Notes under the pieces: generated by a model | The model's database searches: none | The model's input: only the letters and a program-made list of their open reading frames with translations | Told to the model about the DNA's origin: nothing | Part shown: positions 23,159 to 35,335 of the stretch, piece after piece | Layout: each line of letters opens with the position of its first letter | Position numbering within the stretch: position 1 is the first letter of the stretch | Program-made: the position numbers and the translations under genes | NCBI RefSeq assembly: GCF_000151665.1 | Contig: NW_013171815.1 | Coordinates: 1,749,153-1,813,152 of the forward strand | DNA from: Blastocystis hominis | Taxonomy: Eukaryota; Sar; Bigyra; Opalinata; Blastocystidae | DNA: 64,000 bases | Direction of reading: 5' to 3'

Positions 23159-26100
23159 CTAATGCGCAGCAGAAATGGGAGGCAAAGCTTCCCGAATACA
23201 CGATCCATACCCCTCTTTATCCACAAAAATCGCCAGTTTCTTTGCTTGTTCGGCCACCTCCGTACTCACCGAATAATAATCAAAACAGCCACTGATATCC
23301 GTGAATCCATCCTTCAAGAACTTGTTTTCTCCACTATTCGTCTCCGCGTACACCTTCACATAGCAGCACGGAATGCCCGCATGCGTCTTCTTATCCATCA
23401 CTCGCAGCTGTCCAGACTTCACAGACAGCGCCACAAGCAGCGAATTGTTCAGCGAATAGCAGGCTTCGCGCAGCGTTCCGTTCCGTACTTCCACCAAAAC
23501 ATTCTTCTCCTGGTATTCTTTCGGAAGCGTGTAGCAAAACTCGCCCACGCCATCGACTTCAGGAGGCAGCTGGACATGCTGCGTGTAGTTGGGACGAATG
23601 AAGAGCGACGAAGACTTGTTGAACACGAAGGGATTCAGACTGAAGAGCAACTCCACATCCAGCTCGTAGAGATTGATGTCTGCCTCGCGTAGATTGTAGT
23701 AGTGCAGCGTAATCACCTGATTCGTGGATGACACTTCGAGCGAACTGTCCATATTCATTTGCGATCGTTTCGATTTGAATTCATCGCGAGCAAGGTCCGA
23801 TTCATCCCTGATTTCGAAGGTCTTCTCGATATCCATTGTTCCATCCACGCTCTTCACCATCGAAGAAATGTTGCTGAAAAGATTTCGCCAGTACAGAACT
23901 GGATAGGACTCATAGCGAGCACAGATCTCGCGAGCCTGCGTCAAACTCTCCGTGAAACAATCGAAATACGCGATCATATAATCGACCTGGACGTTGCAAA
24001 CGCAGTCTGCGCGCGGAACAAAGCGGCCTTCTCGCTCTTCACAGACGAACTGTTTAAACACAGAAAGGGCGGTCATCACACGATCCTGAAGAATCAAATA
24101 ATACACCAACAACGCGTAATCATTGCACGTGGGCTTCTTTTGCATCAGATACTTCAAGAAAAGCTCGTATTGCTTCTTTAGCTTGTCGTTCGGAATGTTC
24201 ATGCTCTCTCCTAAGCGGAAACAACGATTATTCACGTAGGGTTTGTACTCGCGAATATTGAAGAGTCCCTCAGCCGCTGAATCGATCGTGAGCATCGGCG
24301 AAGAGAATGCCAGTCCAACACGCTTCCTCATTCTCATTCCCACAAGATCCTTCGTGGACTGCAGATCGCGGTGTTTCACTCCGAACTTCCAGATATCCTC
24401 GTTATAGAATCGAATTTGACGCAGCTCGGCAACCAGCTTCGTAAAGAACGAAGCATTGGACAGTCTGCCCAACACATACTTCCATTCCAGCTCCTGCACA
24501 TCATGTGATCGAATGTAATCAAGCAGAACGTCCTCCGAAGCGTTGAGCGCCACATCTTTCCACGAAGTGACATCCAGCGTCTTCGCCTCCTTCACGCAGT
24601 GGAGCGTCGTGAAGGAAGGAGAAGCGACAGCGAGGATGGTCGCCTTCGTTGAATCGATGATGTGCGCTGGAAGATGCTCAAAGTCTCCCACCTTCGGGAA
24701 ATAGAACGAATAACTCAACGTGCAGGTGCTGAAGGCATCGATTGTCTTCACCTCGTTCACCAAAGACTTGAGATTGGATAGAGGGTACGATCCCCGCGGA
24801 ATCTGATACATGACCTCCACGACTTGCTGGATGGGCGCCACATTCGTAATGACAATCATGCAGGTGTACGAAACTCCCGCGACGAACTCGTTGGTTTCCA
24901 TAAAACGCTCCACTTTCTTCCCGTTCACTGTCTTCCAGTGATTGCTGTTATCGATGTACTTGGTCAGCACCATGAGAGGACAATCCGCAGGCTTCGTTCC
25001 CTCCTTCAGCATTTTGTGGAACACGAACACGGGCGAGTTCGTGACTAACTGCGATTTCTGTAGGTGATAGGCGGCTTCTTCACTCTGAATCCCCAGCACA
25101 GACAGGCAGAATAATACTTCCGAAACAGAGTGAGTGCAGAGAATGAAGTCTTTGGAGAGGAAGGGAGAAGACGAGCCGCTGCGCAAATGATGGGCAAAGG
25201 ACGCCCAGAACGCTGAATTAGGAACAAGATTCACAGGAGAAAACATTTCAGTGCTTTGATAATAATATCCCTCCTGATACTCCTTCGTTTTCTCTAATCG
25301 TTCGTAGTGATGTTCTACACTCTTCTTCTTTTTGTAAGTGTCAATGTCTTCCATTCGATCAGCCGACTGAGCAATGAATCGATGAGATGGCATGGCATCC
25401 ATTCGACGCATTCGTGGAGCGGCCATCGGAGGAGGCGTTGGCATAGAACAATAATCGACTGCATCAGACATACACTCAGAGCCCATGCTCCTATTACAAG
25501 CTCCTAATTTTATCCTTCTTGGTACAAGATTAGAAACAATAGACCTCGCACACATCTTTGGTTTTCTAGCTCCACAAAGCATTGGTCTTGGTCGACATAA
25601 CTCTTCCCTAGATGAACCAATGCTACCTATAAGAAATTCTTCCACTTCCACTTCCTCCTCCTCCTCTTTTTCCTCTTCTTCTTCCACTTCTTCTTCTTCT
25701 TCCTCAGGTGGAAGCACAGAAGGCGGCGCATTCAAACTCTTCAGATTCATCGCACTTTGGAAAATGGAGGCGAACGCAAAGCGAGAAAGAGGATTGTGCG
25801 CAGCATTATTCTTCATTCCAAGTTCAATTGCTGCGCCTTCTTCTTCAGAAACTCGACTGGCCAGCAAAGCGCGCTCAAAAGCATTCAGACGCTCAAAGAA
25901 TTGGGGTTGAAGGAAGCGAGACACATCGCCCCCAGTAAGCCACACATCCAAAAACGATTTCTCGACCTTCGATTGCAGAGAAGAAGCGAGATATGCATCA
26001 AAGAAGGGACGGTCACGGAAATAGATGAAGACATTCACTTCCGAGCAGTTATATTTGTTGTACAATCGCATCTTTTCCTTTTCGTTCATTCTGTCCCACG

Positions 26101-29100
26101 AAAGAAGGAACGAGAATTGCTGCAGCCTTGAATCGTCCAACAACACCTTCAAAAGCAGCCATACATCCTCTAGAGACGCCAACACTTGCATCTCTGACTT
26201 GCTATCAATCGACAACGGTTCCTCCGCCGTTACTACCGATATCCGCTTCTCTTCCGTGTAATTCTTCGAGGGATCCAGCGATTCCTCCAGCGCTTGCTGC
26301 TGAACCATCAGTGAAACACGGTCATCCTCGCTCCCAGAATAGAACAACACGGTGTCCAAGAAACGGCCTTCATCCACTGCAACCACTTCAACCTCGCATC
26401 CATTCTCCTTGTAATCGCTCAGATCGATTTCTGCTTTTCCATCTACCATCTGGATGTTCGGCAGCAAACGAGAAAACACACGGATCGTCTCACGACTATC
26501 GCGCTGTTTCATATCTTTCGGAGCAACATCCAACTCATCTCGTGTCTTGGAAACGCAGGCTCCTGGACGTTCTTCATGCTTTTCTGCAAAGTTCGTTCCA
26601 GCCGATGCCTCCTTCGCTTTCGTCGTCGTTTCATCCACTTTGATCGGATTCATCAGCAATCCAGGAGGAGGCAGCATATTGCCAGGCAACGTTCGATTCG
26701 CTCGCTTTCGTCCCTGGATGTAGTCGTACTCTTCAGGAAGTTCACGATCATTCACGATAAGAGAAGAAACGGGATCTAGCTTAATTCGCGCATAGGAAGG
26801 ATTGCTCAGATCTCGGATGTGATTGCCAAGCATCAAACTCTCGTAGAACGACTTGAGCAACACATGAACGTGTGCAGATGGTGTGGCTCCATAAAGCTGG
26901 ATCGTAAGATGCTGATCGTTCGGCGTGCAAATCATTGAAATGGGGGCATTACTCAGTTGTCGAGCCCAGGAACCAAAGAACGCATAATGTTCAGTAATGT
27001 TCATCTTGGAAGCATGATAAACGCTGATTCGAATCGTGTACAAGGTTCCATTCCTATCTCGAACATACAACACATATTTTCCAGGCTTCAGATTGTGAAT
27101 CAAAACATAGCCATCGACCCTTGCCAAACAAGATTGCAAGGATTCAATTTCGTCCTCGCTCGACTCGCAAATCAACATATAGTCATTCAAATCATCGCTG
27201 ATGAGAGGAATCAGAGCTTGAACCTTTTCGTTCTCAGCCACTTCCCAGTTCTTTTTCACGTTGAAGGTTTCGAAATGAAGCGGGAACACAGTGCCATTCA
27301 CATCGATTCGGGTGATATTGCGGAGAAGACCCAGCGAAACCTCTCCCTTCTCGTCTGTTTCGAGCGAGAATCGGAAGGTCGATGTGCTGTAGAGGTGGTT
27401 CAGCTTCACACTCACAGGCAGACTGGGATATGGTTCGCCTGCAGGACCGGATGCATACACAAAGAACTCCACTCCCTGCGAGGTTCTCTTTCTGAACAGA
27501 GAGTACGAAGGCTTGACTTCCTCGATGTTCAGATTGCGCTTCGGATTGTAGTCGGTAGAATACAAATCCAACGAAGCCGACAACTGCTTCTTCACTCCAT
27601 TATTCGTCACAACGGACGCGGTAATGCTCGCCTTTACACTTTGAATCGGCTTTGAAATGCGCAGAGGAACCACTACCTCTGCATCATCTTTCAATACTGG
27701 CTTCACAGTCACTTCCGATGCAATGTCATCCATATCCTTCATGGAGAGAGTGATCGAAACGTCCTGTAGGAGCGAGTTCGGGAAGGGAGTTTCGTTCAGC
27801 ATTGCGGATACGCGCAGAAGCACCTGGCAATTCTCATTTCCTCGCACGAGCGCCTCGTTATCGACATCGCCCTTCAGTTCGAGCGCAAAACTCTCCGCAG
27901 GGATGGAGAGATCGCACTTCTCCGTGTACACCCAGTCCGCTTCGATCTCTTCGCATACCAACGCCTTGAACGTCTGTCTGCTGCTCCCAGGAGGAAGATA
28001 GGGGATCGCAATCTCGTGATGGTCGTTCAATTCGTACTTCCGACCATCCAGAAGAACATAGACGTTCGATTCTTTGCGCTCTCCCTGCTCGTCCAGAACC
28101 GTCAGCATCAATCCCGACAGCGATTCGCGCACCAAAACGTTCAGTTGACCCATATTCACCAAGAAACGACTGCTCTGTCCCTTCGCAAAGAAGTCCACAG
28201 CGCAGCAGCCGCGATGATTGATCGTCGGGAATATAAACGTCTCGATATGTCGCTGAATCGCAGGCAAATGATAGTGCATGATGCCCGATGTGATCGGTCT
28301 GAGACCATCCAAATCGATCGTTGTGGAAATCGGAGAACTGTTCTTTTCGTAGTAAACGCGCGTGTTGAGCTCGAACAGCTTCCATTCCAGCACATCCACG
28401 TTCTTCAGCTCCAGGGAAACGGACACTTCGTCTCCCACTCTGTAACATTCCTTGTTGCCTTCCAAAATTCTCAACCGAACTTGATCCCTCAAATCTGCGA
28501 TCTGTTGATCTGTGTATTCCTGACATTGGATCGATTGGCCACTCAGCAAGCATGCCTTCTCGTAAGACCTCGTTACCGAACGACTGTCGAAGTACCGATA
28601 GAACGGTTTGGGCGATTCCTGAGGAAACAAATGCTCCAAATAATCGCGATCCAGCGGGTACATCGATAAATCGTAGCTTTTCGTTTCCTTATCCCATGTT
28701 TCCGTTGCCGATCTTGCCTCCAAATAATCCAAATACAATTCTTTGTCGTATTCTCTATGACTGCGCAACAACTCCAGCAATTGTTCGAACTCGTTCGCTA
28801 TCCCACTGATCTTGTTCTTCTTATAGAATTCGATTCTTCGCATACACACTCGTTTGGCTCGCTCAAAATCGGCCTCATCGCTCTTCTCGCTGCGTTCTGG
28901 GTTTCCAAAACGACCAATGTATGTATTTAGGAAGTCAGAACGTGTGTAAAGATCGAAAGAATACTTCGATTTCACCTGGCTGCGCAGCTCTTCCATTGCA
29001 TCAAAGGTCAAGAGATTCAGGAAAAGGGAGGCAGTTGGAATCTGCTTCTGCTCCAACGTTCCCAGGTACTGCATTATCAGTGGAACAACGTTCAATCCCT

Positions 29101-29553
29101 TTCGATCCAAATGTTCAAGAATCGTCTTTGGAGAGAATTTAGCATTTGCTGAGGATAAATCCTGCTCAAAGAAATAGGAAGTGTAATGAGACAGAGAATC
29201 GTCGAGAACCACTTTGAGAATATCGGATTCCTCTAATCTTGTCGGATACGTCTTTTGTGATTTAGTTTTGCGCCTATACGAGTACTCATCAGGATCAAAG
29301 TCCAGATTCAGAATTCTTTCCAGATAACTACTTAACTCAGGAGTAACGTCTTCATGAACGCCTTGTAACAATAGTTCGTAACGCGCTTTCAACATGTCTC
29401 GTAATTCTCTCAAATCATAAGATAGACGTCGCTCCTCAAGAATGTCTAAGAGTTCTTTTTGCTTTTCCAAGGATTCAGGCTCGTACACTTGATAGTAAAG
29501 AATCTACGTCTGAGAAGAAAGGAAATACAATACTGTGTAACATATCTCCTCAT
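23159..29553 (-). CDS. very large MG2/alpha-2-macroglobulin-like protein
   Basis: About 2,118 aa, the longest gene in the window and almost intronless. The ORF is open from 29503; a 38-nt intron (29504-29541) to an ATG at 29553 (MRRY|ILYYQVYEPES) is the most likely start. The body has many beta-rich modules of macroglobulin style (LMLTVLDEQGERKESNVYV, GVEFFVYASGPAGEPYPSLP, VSLGLLRNITRIDVNGTVF, KPGKYVLYVRDRNGTLYTI). An acidic tract of about 25 Glu/Val residues lies at 25650-25720. The C-terminus is characteristic: NLREADINLYELDVELLF, FIRPNYTQHVQL, GFTDISGCFDYYSVST and KEGYGSCIREALPP. No thioester CxEQ motif and no signal peptide are seen. Large proteins of this kind occur across protists and have no settled function; I infer a structural or binding role. 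Confidence 0.6.
25650..25720 (-). repeat. TTC/TCC-rich tract coding poly-Glu
   Basis: A pyrimidine-rich stretch on the plus strand encodes a near-pure Glu/Val run in the MG2-like protein, probably a flexible linker. Confidence 0.7.
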
Positions 29554-30657
29554 TACCAGAATAGCGCCGCTTGATTACACTCAGCTTATATTGGCATTTC
29601 AGTGACAGTAATCTATAAATCGCAATGATAGTTTGCCTAATTGTGAATACCTGAATTGAACGATTGCATACCATAACTCTCTCTACAAAGGATTTACCAA
29701 TTTATTGGATCGAATTTGGCTAAAAACAGTTTTGGGGTATGTCACCAACTATTCATTTCGACCACCATTCCAATAACTTCAATACACAATCTTTACTTTA
29801 TTTAGTTCACACCTATAATAATAATTATAATTATAAGCAATACAAAACAGCTCCATTTCATTTTCACTCCTATTTCGACACCATCGTTACTCTTGAATAA
29901 GTAGCATTAGCATCTATCCAATTCATTCGTATTGTATTGTTGGATAATAAGTCAACCAAAGGAAGAAAAGGAAAATAAGGAAGTTATTGTGACACTGATA
30001 AACTCTCCAACCCAGCTACATCTCTGCTTAGCATTCCCTAAAAAATAATGCCCCAGCATATTACTTCAGGATATGACTGTTCATTTCTTTCAGAAAAGTC
30101 TAGTATAGAACTCTCTAGCATATATCTCATGAGAACTCCACTTTCTATAGAATATCCTATATCATTAGAGTCATATCATCAAACTCGAAACCAGCTGCTT
30201 TTTGTTACTCGCTAATTAATAAAAACACATCTTCTAGGTTCTACAAATAATATATATTACCATTTTCTAAAATGCTTCTTGTTACCCCAAATCAAGGTTT
30301 AGCATTCCCTGGTCTTATTTTTCAATTAAATTTTGATTCTAAACACATAATCGCACATAAAAATGATTTGCAAACCATATTATTACTTATGGAACGAATA
30401 CAAAACACAATAATAGTTTCTTTCATACTTTTTTTGAATGGATCGTGTATTTCTATTATTTGGCCAATATGTAGCAACCATCATTTCAACCTATTCCTCA
30501 GTTATCGTTTTCCTCTTTAGGCCGTTTAGAAATGGTTTTGGTATTGTTTTCTACTTATTTGTAGACTCCCTTACCGTCTGATTTTGAGAATACTCAGAAT
30601 GTTGAGAAGAATTTCTGTGTTGAGGATTAGGTGTATGTTCAATCTGTTTATTCGTCA
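29554..30657. other. AT-rich intergenic region
   Basis: About 1.1 kb with no frame showing family similarity. It should contain the promoters of the divergent MG2-like and SSUH2-like genes. Confidence 0.35.
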
Positions 30658-31998
30658 ATGTCTTCTGCAAATCAAGTAATCTTGATTTTTTAATTTATTA
30701 TTGTTTCTAGATTCCATCAGCACACTCTCCAAATAACGAACCAGTACAGCAGGATATTCAAGAGATGGATCAAATGGATGAAACAGACAAGAATCCCACC
30801 AATCCGGAAGAGGGTGTCTCTATCTCAGTAGATGCTTCTCATAACACAAACGAAAGACGTATTCTATGTGAGTATCTGATAAGTAGAATCTGCTGATGAA
30901 GAGCAATCCTGTTCTATGGGCTCAGTTACTACAGAAGACGTACGAGCAGCACTTGCTCAACTATTTAGCAGTAAAAGCTGTTGCTGGCCGAAGAGAGCAA
31001 TAAAAGAAATGGATATAACGATTGTAAGGCACTCATCATAAATCACAATCAGAATAAAATGTGGAGTTGCTATGTCTGCTCTTGGGATATCTTCTCTGAG
31101 GAGCGCTCAGCCGGTGACTATTACCGAGCAGACATAAATAGAATGGTATCTCAGCTGGATTCTTTGTAATGACTGATAGATGGATACTGAGGAATATGGT
31201 CCGATTCCAAAGCTTTGGGAATATCCGATCTCTCCCCCAACTCGATTTAAGGGTGGAAGTAAAACGATACGCTGGCCACATACAGATTGTAAAGAGACAT
31301 GTCCTAAGTGTGGTGGCGATTGTAGAGTGAAGTGTACAAGATGCCATGGTAGAGGAAGAGTTACCCGTTCACAATATGACTCAGAAACTGGACAATACAC
31401 GTATGAAGGTTATTGTATTGTTTTAAAAGTGTAGAACCACTACTGAAACGTGTAGTCGGTGTTCTGGTACAGGCAGAATGGAATGTCCTGAGTGTCAGGG
31501 AAAAGGATATGTGATAGGATTCGTTATGGTATAATCTAAGCAAGCATGCTTCTACTCTAGGCCACTGTGAACTATTATAACAGCAATATATCTCTTGTCT
31601 TATATGGAGGCGATATTCCGCCTGATCCTATTTGTGATGCAGAGTCATCGCTATGTTTCGAGTATTCGTCTGGTGCATGATTCATCATAGAAAAGAAGGA
31701 CCGGATTTACAGGCACCGAGAGATTTTGAAAACAGCGATATCCAGGAAACGTGTTTTGACTTGGAGAATCGCGCAGCAAAGGTTCCGATTGGGAGACAAC
31801 ATGATCAATAGAGAAGAGCAGAAATCGAAGAAAAGCGGAGAATAAACAATCAACGTCTCATGGTGAGCGAGCTACCGATTATTGAGGCTTATGGGACATG
31901 GAAAGGAAAGAGCTGTGTGTTCTGGGTCTATGGAAACGATTTGAGAGTTTATGCTCCATATTATGAGGAGATGTTTTCTTCTTGTTGCACTATTATGT
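30658..31998 (+). CDS. SSUH2-like zinc-cluster protein
   Basis: Nine exons, with introns 30676-30710, 30859-30886, 31024-31052, 31146-31179, 31401-31434, then 32 nt after GFVM (near 31530-31560), 29 nt near 31665 and 30 nt near 31780. The sum is 363 codons plus one T. Protein: an acidic N-terminus, then the SSU-2/SSUH2 pattern VRAALAQLFSSKSCCWPKRA, FSEERSAGDYY, PIPKLWEYPISPPTRF and DnaJ-like zinc repeats (CPKCGGDCRVKCTRCHGRG; CSRCSGTGRMECPECQGKG). It closes with YGNDLRVYAPYYEEMFSSCC. SSUH2 relatives are poorly understood; a role in protein folding or transcript regulation has been suggested. Poly(A) addition after 31998 gives ...CCTIM-stop; the genomic frame goes on five codons to a TAA at 32013. 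Confidence 0.78.
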
Positions 31999-32002
31999 TT
32001 TC

Positions 32003-32010
32003 TGTTTGTT
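32003..32010 (+). terminator. poly(A)-site octamer TGTTTGTT that creates the SSUH2-like stop
   Basis: Context ATG T-TTTC-TGTTTGTT; the T is codon position 1 of the SSUH2-like frame. Confidence 0.7.
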
Positions 32011-32912
32011 TCTAAGAATCATAAGGTAGATGGTTAGTTGATGGGAGGACGATCCATTCCGAATTCATTTGTGATTGAATGATGATAAGTAGAATAATAG
32101 GAATAGCGTTGTTGAATTGTTCCAAAATAATGATTGGAAGGAAATCGGAGACTGAAATCACGGTGGATGGCTTGTTATCTCCTTACTGACTCTGGTAGAA
32201 AGTAGAATCAAAGTAGGGATGAGTGCAGGATTATTATCATCTATTCTGGGTAAAGTGTATGATACGGGTCGATCAAATAATAAACCACTTATCAATATAG
32301 ATGTGAAAGAACAGGTTGGGAATAGACGGTGTTTTCAATTACCATCAACTCCAGAATCATCACATCTATATGTGTGTCTAGTATCTATTTGCGCAAAATA
32401 GTAATAATATTATCATTTCAGTTCAAACTTCTACACTACTCTACGATCCATTCTAAAACTGATGACCATCATTCATTTGCATCCATTAAATCATTGGCAC
32501 TTGAAAATTGCACAAATTAGAGTGATTTAATATGATAACAACATGAGTGCTTACAACCAGTAAGAATTAATTTTTCTTACCAAAAACGAAGCAAAATTAT
32601 CCAAATTTACTGAACCTATTCACCTACTTCCAAATTCGTGTAGTTACCAAGTAATCTTCATCTAAGCAACATAGACATACTTGCTACACTACGGAACTCA
32701 TTTTAACACTGATAAACAATAGATATGCTTGCTACTTTCAATTATCTTTGATATTCCCTTTCAATCTTCCTATTCCATCCGTCTCGCAGTTAGAAATGAA
32801 GTAGATCAAATATACGTGTTTGCAAAAACAATTCTATGAAAAGACTATGAAGATTCATCTCTCAGAATTCCATAAATAGTCAAATATTTACGTTGTCAGT
32901 ATATTTTGTAGA
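32011..32912. other. AT-rich intergenic region, no supported gene
   Basis: Contains a 60-codon frame at 32219-32401 without recognisable similarity, splice support or a downstream octamer. Nothing else is seen. Confidence 0.3.
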
Positions 32913-34045
32913 ATGAAAATGGACAAAGGTGTATTACGACTACATCAGCCATCTGAATATAAATATCGTGTTTCTGGTCATAACAAGATGATCAAGCTGC
33001 CCAATGGAAAAGTAGGTTCTCTCTTTTTTGCTGAATATATAGATTGCGAAGCAAGCAACCGAAAAGGAGCGGTCATGTTATGAACAAATTATGAGATCGA
33101 ATTCGGATCTTGCTCGTTTTAGTGCTTCCTATTTTGGCCTCCAACCTATAGAAGTTTCGTTTGTTCTATACTATAATATTGCAGATTATATCTCCCTTAA
33201 ATGAGCCCTTGTGTAGACCTGAGGGTTTACGGTATTCCCTGCACTTGGACGATGATATTTCAGAAAGTTCTGAGTTTCTTCAGCAGTAATTGTCTGGCAT
33301 GCACTTCATTCCATAGTGAGCCCATTTTGAACGGCTATTTAGTTTTGGAAGATTTGAATAAATCTTATGTGCATCCCTGTATTTTAGACGTGAAAATCGG
33401 CACGCATACCTATTGTACTTTTCTTTCTTTCTTTCTTCACTCATCTGAAGGGGACGGAGCGCCTCCACAGAAAATCGAGCGGCACAACCGCATGTGTCAG
33501 TCCACCACTTCCGGCTCTCTCGGGATGTGTGTGTGTGGCATGCGCGTAATCACTCTGAATCTTCTTCACGATAGGTTTACCGTCCGCAAAGCCACGACTG
33601 GCTAATCGAAGATAAAGAATGGGGCAAATCGCTGGTAGCCAAATCGATGTTATTGGCGATCGCCTTGTTCTTCTTTGATGGCAATTCCTTTCGTCTGGAT
33701 GTTCTGGAGATCGTTCTGGAGAAGCTTCTGAATCTCCGCGATATCGTGCGACGCGTAAATTAGCGCAGAAGGAATGAGAAATAGTCGAATTGGAGGTTCT
33801 GGTCGTCGTCGTTTTTGTTTACGTACGAGGGCGAAGGGGAAACGCGAGCGGACGTTCATCTGATCGATTTTGGGAATTGTAACTTCTCGGATTGCTATGA
33901 TACGCCGGATGAAGTGGGGATGGAGTTGGAGAATGAGGGATAGGGATGTATTTTGGCGCTTAGCAATATGATTGCGTATATTCGACTTATACGGAATGGA
34001 GCTGTGGGGCTGTCAGAGATAAGGCGGTTTGAGGCCAGTTTGTGA
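32913..34045 (+). CDS. inositol polyphosphate kinase (IPMK/IP6K family)
   Basis: This enzyme phosphorylates soluble inositol phosphates. Eight exons, with introns 33012-33042, 33154-33184, 33286-33316, 33415-33450 (CT-rich, 36 nt), 33546-33574, 33755-33784 and 33914-33943; 304 aa. Family blocks appear in order: YRVSGHNKMIKLPNGKIAKQ with ATEKERSCYEQI, FSASYFGLQPIE, NGYLVLEDLNKSYVHPCILD, VKIGTHTYWDGAPP (the PxxxDxKxG catalytic region), QSTTSGSLGMCVCGMRVY, SSSFLFTYEG, VHLIDFGN (metal-binding IDF) and DEGCILALSNMI. The N-terminus is short. Subtype (IPMK, IP6K or IP3K) cannot be decided by eye. Confidence 0.88.
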
Positions 34046-34068
34046 TTTTTTGTATTCTAGTTTTTGGC

Positions 34069-34076
34069 TGTTTGTT
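34069..34076 (+). terminator. poly(A)-site octamer TGTTTGTT for the inositol phosphate kinase
   Basis: Context T-TGGC-TGTTTGTT, 23 nt after the TGA. Confidence 0.7.
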
Positions 34077-35335
34077 CAAATAATAAGCTCCATGGACATC
34101 GAATACGCCGTTAACAACATCGGTAGGTTTGCTTGATTGATTGTGGGTCTAAATGAGTCTAACTCTGCAGATCTTTCCGAAGATGAGTCTGTCGGGGTTT
34201 TACTCTCGTTTCCAGATAGCAATGGTGTTAGAGTGAATATCATGCCAATATGTATTGTTAGGTCATGGATAACACCTGTTTTAACATAGAATTGGAAACA
34301 ATGGATATCGTCGATACGGTCGCCAGCAGCGATGTACATTGCTGTTCGATGTGATTCAAAATAGGATTTTGCCGATAAGCAAGAAAACCCTAAAAGTAAG
34401 CTGTGATCATTCTAATCGATACTAGTGGCAATCCAAGGAAAGCTATGTCTATCAGAAATAAAATTGTGTTGTGTCGAGGCATTTTCACTCGAACCCAATC
34501 TGGGATCAAGGAAGAGAAATTCAGCATAGCGTAAAAGATCATACATTTATGATGGATGGCATATTCATTCATTCATTCACTCAATATTACTTGTTTATTT
34601 TATACTATTGCTATGTTAATCACATTGCATTTCACATTGTTTTGTTGATCAAATAGAAAGCAAGGTTTTCATTCATAGGATTCATGGATTCCATCCATCA
34701 TATTATTCAATCGATTGTTTTGTTTAATGATACTATGATTCCTATTCACCATTTCAATCTATGAACCACATTCCTTTCTCTGCAATATCATTCTTTGTAC
34801 TCAATATGGATGGTCATTGTGACAGAAGAGAATCGAAGTATCAACAGAGAATCAATACAATAAACCACTTGTCAAATAGAAATGATGGATTTTGCATTCT
34901 ACATACTACTGCCATACTCTCTATTACGAATCTAACCATTCCAACAGTATTCACTATTGTGAGTTCGATTGTTGCAAAACAATATCAACTACCACATAAT
35001 TGATATATTTTGAAGAACATATATCCATTATAGACTTAATAGAACAGCCATTCTGACATGAGAAAGTAAAGGTGATCAAAATGAGTAATAATTTACAATT
35101 ATAGCTATAAGTATCTAAATATAACACAAAAATAAATGAATAGATGGAAATGCACCAAAATATAGAGAAATAGAGATGGGTGGAGAAAATGAGATTTTAT
35201 TATATGTATTCTAGTTTGTAACACACCAGCATATCACAGCCATACACAATAATCCACGACGTGTGTTCTATCGAGAAATAATGAAACAGATCTTGTTTCC
35301 AAAAAAACCGTTTTACCATATTTCTTTTCATTTCC
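34077..35335. other. AT-rich region with one possible small exon
   Basis: A frame from ATG 34089 (MDIEYAVNNI) can be joined over a 46-nt GT-AG interval to DLSEDESVGVLLSFPDSNGV but then reaches a stop without recognisable similarity. It may be a short or decayed gene. The rest is low-complexity AT-rich DNA. The last 45 bp are shared with the region upstream of the truncated copy at 21641. Confidence 0.3.

Noticed and set aside
32219-32401. 60-codon frame as a gene
   Set aside because: No similarity, no splice signals and no octamer downstream.
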